Below are positions 12,201 through 21,500 of a DNA stretch of 64,000 bases, one piece after another (the stretch's first letter is position 1; every line of letters starts with the position of its first letter). The position numbers and the translations under genes are program-made. Origin of the DNA: Membranipora membranacea (lineage: Eukaryota > Bryozoa > Gymnolaemata > Cheilostomatida > Membraniporidae); contig OU612066.1 of NCBI GenBank assembly GCA_914767715.1, forward strand, positions 8,003,001 to 8,067,000. The letters are read 5' to 3'. The notes under the pieces are model-generated. The model saw only the letters and a program-made list of their open reading frames with translations. It did no database searches and had not been told where the DNA came from.

Positions 12201-15200
12201 GTCATGGAAACTTTGTTCAAAGTAACACTGCTGGTGCCGGTGATGCTGAAGTAACTCTCCCATTCACACCGAGATACCTAAAGAAGTTTCAACACTCGAA
12301 TGTTCACAACATCACTGAAATACCTAACAGAAATTCTAATAACCCAAACTCAGATAATACCACCATCAATCCCTATGAACAGCCAATCGTCGATATGCCA
12401 GTTATTGGACCCCAATTTGGTATCTTTACAGGAGTATCTGTATTCGTATTCATTATTATAGTTTCGTCCATAGGTTTTGCATGTTGTAAACATTATCAAC
12501 AGCGACAGTCCTCTATCAAATCAGATACACAAGAACAGCCCAATAAAGAGGTTCACGACCTTGTGCGAATCTTGCCAAGAACTCCTGACAAACAAATAGG
12601 GTCGGATGGAATATATGAACAAATAAATATGGATGAGCATTATTACAGCAGAATAACAGATTCAACTCAGAATAACAGATTCAACTGTGAATAACGATGT
12701 AACGGAAACAGGCCCCACAGTAGTTACCTCTTCGCAAAGTACCTCTACATTGGGATCACCCATGTGTATTTATGTCTTAAATGCGACTTGTGATGAAAGA
12801 GATGTGTAGTGAATTCCAACAGGGGACATCTCCTCATGGATTCATTCACATTTCTACTTACAAAACATTTATCTATTTTTAATAATAATATATTTATTTT
12901 GATTTTCAGTCATACAGCTTGCTGCTTTTTCACTTCTCAGTTTAAGAATAATTTAGAGGATTGTGATCATTATATAATATGTACATAACGCTGTATCCGG
13001 GTTTCCTAGGCAGCTTTCTTTGGTTTTTTGTCTATGATCACCATATCTGAATAAAAGTATGCATTTTAGGAGTTGCCTTTTGTTTGACTTACAACAGAGT
13101 TCCTGCTAATCCAGTGTTTAAAAATGACAAGTAACATTGTTATCGATTGACTTTGTTGATCGAGGAAATTTCAGGGAAAAATTAAGTCCATATGTCTATA
13201 TCTATGTGTTCAGCAACACAATCCTTAAAAAATACAAGTGGACAGAATGATGTAATGCTGTTACACTACCATCCTGAACAGGATCTAGGGAGATTGCATA
13301 CTACTTTCAAAACAACAATAAAGCACTTATTACCATTGTCAACATTGCACTCGCAATTTAATATCTTATCACAACTGCAAACAGTTACCGATAAAACTTG
13401 GACTAAGATGTGTCTGGGACTCATCTAAAGCCTATTACTGAAGTTTAACTCAACTTGGTACCAGCTTGAAATGACAATGTTACGGTGGACATTACATGAA
13501 ATGCTGATATATATTTTGTTATTGTCTCGCATGTAAGTATAAGTTATGATCTCAACTCCATGTACGATTGTGGTGATATATAGAGTGGTGTGTTGAGAAA
13601 ATATATGGTTTTCTGAGCAAATTTTCAATACTATGGCAATATTACAGATACATTACAAGACTGTTGTGTTGTTGACATGATTTTGTCATCATGGAAAGTC
13701 CCTTCTCACCACTCCTAGTGTAAGTACGAGTTATTTTTCTGTACACTCTGTACGTATAGACCAAATAACAAAACAAAACAATAGTTATCATCTTTTGGAC
13801 ATTTGATAACCACTGTTTATATCTTTTTCATCTTTCTCTAGAGTGGTATGCGCAGTGCTGGATGCCCAAGATCCTCACAATAGCATCGGACAAATCAAGA
13901 AAATCTGCATCAATTCTCCAAACGTTCGGAAATGGGTAACAATAAAAAATCTTCAGATTGATATTAATAACCCAGAGTCACTGCTCGGAGTGTACAATGA
14001 GAATCTTATACGTATAACACCAGATCGGCGTATTCAGCAGCTTACTGGAATGAGCTATGGGGTGACAGGATATGCTGACGGAAAACTAAGAGACGCAAGG
14101 TTTAAGAGTATCAAGTCTTTCCTCCAGTTTAATTCTACACTTATTCTAGTTGCTGCAAACCGCTGTGTTCGATCAATGGATCTGGCTAGAGACTGGGTTT
14201 GGCCCTTCCGTGGATATTGTTCTGAAGACGGGGATTCTTCATGGGTGAGCCCTACTGGCGACTTGAATGCAGATCAAATTAGTCCGTATCACTTGATATC
14301 GGATCCAAGCAACAACAAAAGTATATTCGTAACAGATGCGAATTTTGTCAGACGCATCAATGTGGAAACTGGTGAATTTTCTACTGTGTTTCAACACACA
14401 GCTAGCGGTAAACATGTTCAGCAGGTTCGCCCATGGCAATTTCACTGGATAAGCATAATAAAGGATGTGATTTACATTGCTACAGAGAGGAACGGGCTTC
14501 TCATCTTGAACAGCAATTGGACACATATACGCACAATTGACCCTCTACCTAAAGATGATTCAAATTATATTGAGTTGAAACAAATTTATCCAGTTTCTGA
14601 GGGACTACTTCTCATAACTTTTGTGCGCTGGGGCCGAGCGTTCCCAGCAACGGACACACAAACTCTACTGTGTGACATGAACCATCCTGAAAAAGGTTTA
14701 GTAATTGAAACCTCAGTCAAGGTGCGAGAATACTTGAGAGGAACATCTGACTTTTACATCTCATGGGTCAACAATAGGCTAATATATACTGGAAAGCGAA
14801 GCTCTACACAAGAGTCATGTCTATCACTCCTCTCAGTCTCAATTGAAGGTAATAAATAATATTCTAGTATTATGCCCTCTCTGCTGTGGCTCTAGCCTAA
14901 AACTTAAAACTTTACATGCTAAAATATTTGGCAGACCCATAGTCTGTATCGTGGACATTATAACCTCATTTCTACTAGTTGTCTCCATATTCTGTTTCCC
15001 TTCCTTTAGGACTTCCAGACCCCTGCCTTGGGACTGAGAATGAGATGGGACTAATATGTGGTTCTAGGGATGAACAAAAGGAACACAGCAAAACTGAGGA
15101 GCAAACCACCAAAAAACAACCTATTATTACAACTACTACTATTACTACTACTAATACTGATAGACAAACCAACAGCAGTTATATGTCCTACGAAATTCAG

Positions 15201-16728
15201 ACAACCACTGAATCACCCAACCGCAAAAGTAGTACACCCATCTCCATATCACAAGAGGTTACTGTAAGCCAAGAAACATCATCTATAAACTTGTTGACTG
15301 CGATAAAACCTAATTCAAGCAAGAGTCCCTTTCAAACAGTTACGGCTGGTATGGCTGTTTACATCACAGTTAGCAGTCCTACTCAACAGATCAAGACAGG
15401 ACACTTGGTTCTGATCGGTGTGGGTATTTTGGTAGTCCTCACAGCTGTGTTAGTCACTGTGGTATTGATTCGGCGGAAACCTAGTCACTCGATGAAAGGT
15501 GGGTCACAAATACAAATGACAAGCAATGTTTCAAATCCAAGTGGTACTGAATTACTAAGTAGGCAACTACCACTCACTCCTGTTGAGAACAGAGCTTTAT
15601 CTACCATGGGAGCAGGACATTACTCCCATATAGACGATGATGTTTACTCTGAAGTAGAAAGCACTGAGGATCAGAACCTAAGCAGCCAGTCAGTTCAAAG
15701 AGTTCAGGAACAAACATCTGATAACATAGGAGATATCATATATGTGGAAAACCCAGTCTGCGTCGGGTGAATTCCTTTTTTTGCCCCACTTCCACAAGTT
15801 CATAATCCAATTTTCGCTTGAGAAAAACAAGGACACACCAGGATTTTAATTTTTTTAAGAAACAGGGAGCTAGAGGTGTTAAGAATGCGCTTGTCCTGAT
15901 GGTCGTAAGCAGTAACATCGATACAAAACATGCCATGAAGATTGGCAAATAACATTAATTGTACTGATAGTAAGAAAACTCTTATAGAACTACCGCTATC
16001 ACTGAGTCAGTGAATAGAGTGCTAGGTCTTTCCGATTGTAGTTTTTCCTCTATGGTCATATAAAACATGTTTCTAGTTTTACTGGCGACAAGTTTTATGT
16101 TGTAATTTGCATCTGCTACATGACTTTTAATTCCCACACTTTTCAGATGCTATTGTGAGCAGAGGTTACCTCTCATTTTGATCTTAGTAGAAATTATTCA
16201 CATTTTTTATTATCATTTTACAATCAGTGATAGATGATAACGATATCTTACTGGATCATCCGTAAAATCCACCCATGATGCAATGTGTGATAAAATTGAA
16301 GTTTTTTTTGGGAAAATCAAGAATATTCAGATGAGTCTTCTATTGGGTTATACCATATCGGTAGACTCTTGTATGTAGAGTGGACTCACATTTAGCGTTG
16401 AGATCGTTCATTGATTGGTTAACTCCAGTCACCAGGTTTTTCACGTCTATATATTTACTTGCGGTCACTTTGTTCATTTTCTCCAGCATAGTGTAATCTT
16501 CTACAGAACCTGTCAACAAGTTTATAAACTGATCGTTACTCTGAAAAGGTTAAAACTTAATCTTTTTTTACCATTCATAGAAGCAATGTTTCTCATACCT
16601 TCAAGTTCGCCATTTAGATATTCAGCGATTTTTTGGAATGCATCCCTCGTAAGTTCATTGAGATCAGCCTCCTCCATTCCAGCCTCTTGCACATCCCCAA
16701 TCTGAACACTTCCTTTACTGTTCGCCAT
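6276..16728 (-). CDS. BLOC1S2: BLOC-1 complex subunit 2
   Basis: A complete 128-aa gene in four exons, read from right to left: 16728-16599, 16509-16390, 7937-7833 and 6307-6276. All introns are GT-AG and all junctions are phase 1. The product is a coiled-coil subunit of BLOC-1 (and of BORC), which acts in biogenesis of lysosome-related organelles and lysosome positioning. Family identity is clear along the whole length: [13 protein letters not shown] near the start, then [19 protein letters not shown], then LQPYIDQIN and [11 protein letters not shown], ending [10 protein letters not shown]. Human BLOC1S2 is 142 aa, the difference being mainly at the N-terminus. Unusual: the second intron (7938-16389) is about 8.5 kb and contains two complete genes on the opposite strand plus a MITE, while the coding sequence is under 400 bases. 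Confidence 0.95.
8769..9014. mobile_element. MITE copy 1 (246 bp, G6-ended TIRs)
   Basis: Terminal inverted repeats begin GGGGGGTCTTTCAATTAG on the left, and the right end is the exact complement for these 18 bases. Inside are palindromic GATCGCTCACTCA blocks and an internal second copy of the TIR (GGTCTTTCAATTAG near 8850-8864), giving a nested hairpin. There is no open reading frame, so it is non-autonomous. A second copy lies at 56168-56394. I see no unambiguous target-site duplication. It sits in the long BLOC1S2 intron. Confidence 0.85.
9164..9180. repeat. Poly-G run (17)
   Basis: An uninterrupted run of 17 G on the plus strand in the BLOC1S2 intron. Other plus-strand poly-G runs occur at 30257-30267, 36655-36668 and 49490-49505; no comparable poly-C run is seen. 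Confidence 0.95.
10269..12694 (+). CDS. NHL-like propeller type I membrane receptor, paralog 1
   Basis: Exons 10269-10342, 10599-11638 and 11850-12694 join at phases 2 and 1 into 652 aa. Exon 1 is a signal peptide ([20 protein letters not shown]). Exon 2 encodes a single globular ectodomain with NHL/beta-propeller features such as [12 protein letters not shown] and [11 protein letters not shown]. Exon 3 encodes a Ser/Thr/Asn-rich stalk, one membrane segment at about residues 561-583 and a 69-residue tail. The tail contains [14 protein letters not shown] (Y627), which fits the ITAM spacing YxxI-x6-YxxI. The start is the only ATG giving a signal peptide in frame. It is paralogous to the next gene, with the same exon plan, and both lie inside a BLOC1S2 intron on the opposite strand. 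Ligand and pathway are unknown; signalling through SH2 proteins is inferred from the motif only. Confidence 0.85.
13050..13055 (+). terminator. Poly(A) signal of propeller receptor 1 (candidate)
   Basis: AATAAA about 355 bases after the stop of the first propeller gene, in AT-rich 3' flanking DNA and well before the next gene's first exon. Supported by hexamer and position only. The rest of 12695-13690 shows no coding exon. Confidence 0.5.
13691..15770 (+). CDS. NHL-like propeller type I membrane receptor, paralog 2
   Basis: Exons 13691-13719, 13842-14848 and 15010-15770 join at phases 2 and 1, the same phases as paralog 1, into 598 aa. The first exon and the start of the second together make a signal peptide ([18 protein letters not shown]), which supports this very short first exon. 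The ectodomain shares with paralog 1 the blocks [42 protein letters not shown] and NNRLIYTGK. The stalk is Thr/Ser/Gln-rich and includes a run encoded by ACT/ATT triplets. One membrane segment lies at about 478-499. The tail has [12 protein letters not shown] (Y550 and Y558), a shortened relative of the paralog's two-tyrosine motif, and a further Y590 in IIYVEN. Function unknown. It ends about 0.6 kb before BLOC1S2 exon 2 on the other strand. Confidence 0.85.
15771..16389. other. Intronic DNA between propeller gene 2 and BLOC1S2 exon 2
   Basis: No coding exon seen. It should contain the 3' UTR of propeller gene 2, read on the plus strand, and is at the same time the start of the long BLOC1S2 intron on the minus strand. 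Confidence 0.5.
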
Positions 16729-16866
16729 GACAGCAATCTACAAGAAGTTATAACGCCAAGTTAACTTAGCTTGTTGCTACTTTCTCATTTGATGTCATAA
16801 CTGCAATGTAATTCACTTAATCACTAGCCTGTCTTGATAACCTTTGCAAAGACAGACTACTCACTC

Positions 16867-16947
16867 ACTGTTTTAATGATCACATACTGCAGGTCTTCAG
16901 CATGGCATGCTGAAGACCTGCAGTATGTATGTGATCATTAAAACAGT
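16867..16947. repeat. Long near-perfect palindrome
   Basis: The left arm 16867-16904 and right arm 16906-16947 are reverse complements except for one 4-base insertion in the right arm (TATG duplication), with a single-base centre. Arms of 38 bp with almost no loop are prone to cruciform formation. It lies about 140 bases upstream of the BLOC1S2 start codon. Confidence 0.9.
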
Positions 16948-17584
16948 CTAACTTCACTTCCTCATATCATTTTTCTTCTAGCATGTACTATGCAGATATC
17001 CATTAATCATTGGCAATCAAATCTAGTGGATACACTGCCCTGGTGTCACCAAAGGTTTTTCACCATAAGGTAGAGCTTGAGTAAAAGAAGCGAATGTGTT
17101 GGCTTAATTGAAGATAGTTTGATTTTGTAAGGAGTATGTAATTATTATTGATTATTAAAGTTAATTGTGATTATATATATGGAGCTGTAATTAAGACACT
17201 GGCTTTCATTCTGCCATATTCAACTTCACCAACTTTAACTCACATAAGCCTTTCAACAACAGAATCGGCAGACAAAGTGGTTCAGCAAGAACTATTATCC
17301 TTTTGATGAGACTAATTCGTTTATGGTGAAATTTTGAAGATAAGAATTCCCAGTTTAAAACAAACCCACTTCCGGATGTGGGATATTCACTGACCTTGAC
17401 CTTAGATGTTTTATAATTAAAATTCCATAAATTCTCATATAAAAATATTCATATATGGTGTTAATTTATTCTATAATTTTTATCATTTCATAATTATTTC
17501 AATTTCATATTTTCAAGAATTTTGAATATAATATATAATGTTAATCTTCCTAAACGATTTTAGTTCTTAGAGTTGCTACCAAGA

Positions 17585-17597
17585 GTTGCCTAGCAAC
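17585..17597 (+). promoter_or_regulatory. X-box (RFX site) of the EF-hand gene (candidate)
   Basis: GTTGCCTAGCAAC matches the RFX X-box consensus GTNRCC-(0-3 bases)-RGYAAC exactly, with a one-base spacer. It lies about 130 bases upstream of the presumed first-exon donor at 17725 and 0.9 kb upstream of the start codon. RFX factors drive ciliary genes in animals, which fits a multi-EF-hand protein of ciliary type. BLOC1S2, about 0.85 kb away on the other side, is a less likely target. Confidence 0.55.
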
Positions 17598-18515
17598 TAC
17601 CAAGCAAATTTCATGTGGTGATAGTACTGCTTACAACTTTTGCTTTGACCCCTTATTATGTGAGAATAATAAGCTGGCACAACAAACCCACAGCTAGCCT
17701 TGGATTTTTAGAGTCACTAGATAAGGTAAGCTATTTCAATGTTAAATGATATAAAGAGTTCATGCAACTTGTGGCAAAAGGAAACAAGGAAGAACTCACA
17801 TCCACTCACACTTGACTGGTGGTTTGGGAATCACACTTACAGCCATTGATGATTGATTGTTTGTGGGTTTCAGTTGTTTAGTCAGCGACCATTTAAGTAG
17901 TACCTTCTGTTTTGACAAGCTACTTCTGCACAAGACCGTCATTACATTACATGGTGGTGTAGTGATTGCATAATAGTGACTTGAGGAATAGGCAGAAAAT
18001 AAAAGCAGCTAGTAAAATAATTCCTCTGTGAAAGAAAATACTTATATATTAGCAATAATCTACATAGTTGTTTGATATAAACATGAAAAAAATTTGCATA
18101 ATATGTGCAAACCACAAATACTAAGCAAATTCAGCAGTAATTTCATCCCCTCCATTTCACTTGTGAAGAGTGGGTCCACCGCAATAGCTGAGGCTTTCAT
18201 TTCAACCTCGCAAAATGGGATCAGGGAATGTCCTTGATGGGATTAAAGTGAAAAAACAATGTATACCAGTAATTTTCTTACACCATCTTATCTTAGACTT
18301 CATAACCATTATACCTTCATAAAGTCTTAAAAAATTTGACATAAATGTGCAAAATAATCAACCTGAGTTAAAAAAAGAGTATCTTTCGTTAGGATTAAAT
18401 TGAAATCAGGCTGCTTTAATGTGAAGTTTCTAGAAATCTGGGGGAATAAGAATCTGTATGGAAATCAATAGAATATATATCTAGACAACAGCAAATTTAT
18501 TTTTCCAGGAGCACA

Positions 18516-21500
18516 ATGGTGTCTGCCGATGTTAATGAGATTGAAGGGAGAATCAGGACCCTGTGTCTAACTAAGCGGCTTAGGCCAGAAGAGTTCTTTA
18601 TAGACTACGACAGACTGAGATCAGGATATGTCACAGGTAAATACAAACTTTCGTGATTGATTAATTTATGAAATATTGTCATATGCTCTAAAATTTTACT
18701 ACAAACTAGGAGTTCTCTTTTATTCCTGACTTAAGATTTGTTGAGATGTTAATTTGTAACAGAAAAATGAGGTGTAAAATGTTTTGTCAGGAAAAACACA
18801 AATATTTGTGTAGGTGGTTCATGTTCGTAGAATAATCTGAATCTTTTCTTAAACAGGAACTCAGTTCTTCAGATGCCTTGATATGAATCTCGGTTTGAGG
18901 TTGACAAATCCTGAAGAGAATATCTTGAAGCACACATATGATATGAAAGGAAATGGTCGTATCTGCTGGAAACAGTTTGCAAACTCCATCAATGAGTCAT
19001 TTCAAGCTAACGACCTGAAAGCTGATCCATCATTTCAGAGGAATGAAGCACCTGAATTGTGAGTAGAATTCCCTCTCTTTAACCAGTGCTCATGTAAGGT
19101 TCCTGGTCTTGTCATGAGTGAGTGAGGAGAAACTATAACGACCTTTCAAAACTATAACGACCTTTTGGTATAGTTTCTCCTCACTCACTCATGACAAGAC
19201 CAGTAACCGTGATTATGAGGCAACATAATACCCCTATCTTACATGCAATGATCCATCTGACTCCCACGAATATGTCTGAGAACACTGGGTTCTTTTCTCC
19301 TAAATAAATACCTTCTGAGAGTTGTCCATACACCAGAATGACAGCCCATCTCAGGGAGTTTGCTAGTCAAGGATTATAAGCACTGGAGAGGCAGAGGTAA
19401 AATTAGGGAGGAGGTACATTACATACACCTTGCAGTAGTCCTTGTAGTCTTTTGTAGAAGCATAAATATTATTAATCCCACTGCAGTCCATTGACTACTG
19501 GGGTTTGGTTGGCCCCCAGGTTTGCTTTTGATCTGCCTGCAAACATAGAGCAGCCTAGCACATAAGGCAATTGAAATTTTAGCCGCCCATGGTCCCGGAT
19601 GTGACATGTGATGTGACATGTGTTTTATTTTTTAATAACATCATATTCTGTTGATTTTTCTGCAGCCTGGGTACAAGTCGAAGTGTGAGACCGTTGAGTG
19701 CTGCTTCAGAGAGAAAGATAGAGGAAACACTGAGGAAAATGATTGAGTATTACAAATATCACGGAATCAATCTCCGAACATGCTATGAAGACTTTGATGT
19801 ACACCATGTCGGGAAAATTACCGAAAGCCAGGTAAGGAAATTTTCTTTAACACGTTAATTGCCAATAAATTTTTATATGCAGTCATATCTCTGACTCAGT
19901 TATTAGAGAGGAGAATTGGGAGAATGCTGTCACAGAGTTGATAACAAATCTTTATTTTTAAGTTATCACAAATAAATTGGAAGATATTATTTTATTTCAT
20001 AGTTCTATCGGGCATTCCCCGGACCCCCTGATATAGATGAGGCTGAAGTAACCAGGCTAGTGAAGAAATATGGAGACCCTGATGAGCCAGGATTGGTTGT
20101 GTATCTGAATTTACATCACGATATTGTAGCTATGGGGAATAACATGGCCGCAGAACAACTCAACCTGAATGCTACAGCTCCAAACACAGATTATGTTCCT
20201 AAAGATGTAAGATAAATCACATTCTCGCTTTATTCACCTCACTCATTCACTTGTTGCTCTATGGGAAATGTTAAACACGATTACATTGTATATGTCATCT
20301 TTAAGGTATTGACTTTAGTTTTTCCATGTTTTAGAGAGAGGATGATCCTTCAGTGCAGCAGATATTTGACAGGGTCAGAATAGCTGTGTTCAAGCATGGA
20401 ATAAGAACACCTGAGTTCTTCAAAGATCACGATAGACTCAGGTCAGGTATTGTCACTGAGAATCAATTTTTGTGCGGCCTCTCATTGGCTGTTGGAAAGG
20501 AAGCTCAACTCAGCAGACATGATATGCAGAAGATTGTAAACTTCTACAAGACAGCTGATGGCAGAGTTCAATACAAGGAGTTTTGCGACATGATGGAAAA
20601 TGGTTAGTAGAAAACCAAGCAACACTGTTTTTAACATGGGCATTTGACAATGGTATGCTGCTGATCAAGTTGACAAAAATAGATTCAGTCCTTTGTATAA
20701 AGGTCTTCGAGTAATATTCATTGGAAGTATAAGATGAAATAATTAGCTGTGTATGTATCGGGGTTGTGTCCTCATACTTATAGAAAAGGCAACTCCCGAA
20801 ACTATCATTGTGTCACTGTGTCTCTCATTTGTTTTCAAATTGATTTAATCTTATTTTCACAGCATTCAATATTCCTGATCTCGATAAGAAGGCAACTCTC
20901 ACTCCAATCAGACCTAAGGAAGGAGCTCTTAATAGAGTAAGTTGTTCTGTGATAATGATTCCATGTTTCAGGACAGGGATATCATTTTAGATTGGAGGGT
21001 CTCAATGCCGCATTTTCAATCGTAGGTCTCAAGGCCGCAAGTGCACTTTTACCCTAAGAAAACAATCCTAAGTCGGGACAAATCGTTTTAAGCTGCAAGC
21101 ATTTCCACGGACAAAAAAACCACATAACAAAAACTGTTGTTATACCTCTGTCAGAGCTTTATGTGACAGTCACATCATAATCTTGCAGACTTGCTGTGAG
21201 TCAAATGAAAAGCAAATAGTATAACAGATTGCACTTCAGTTGAGAAGTTGCTCCAATTATGTCTAAAATCAATTCTTTTGGATGAAACAAACCATGCTGG
21301 ATCTGAGACCTTACAAGACAACTATTCACCTCTAATGAATCTCCAACAGTTTGCCTTGTTCCATGAGAAGAGAAGCCCAACATCAAGTAGTGAACACAAG
21401 AACTTTAAGCAACATATTATTTATATTTTGATTATCATTTTACTTCCAACAGATTTTTAAAAAGAATATATACCGACGTTAGGGGATTATGAACATTATT

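Larger units (their letters stand above)
16729..18515. other. Divergent intergenic region between BLOC1S2 and EF-hand gene
   Basis: BLOC1S2 starts leftward and the EF-hand gene rightward from here, so it should hold both promoters. It contains a long palindrome at 16867-16947 and an X-box at 17585-17597. A strong donor (ATAAG before gtaagc, exon end 17725) and the acceptor CAG ending at 18508 suggest a non-coding first exon and 5' UTR intron for the EF-hand gene. No coding exon is seen. Confidence 0.5.
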
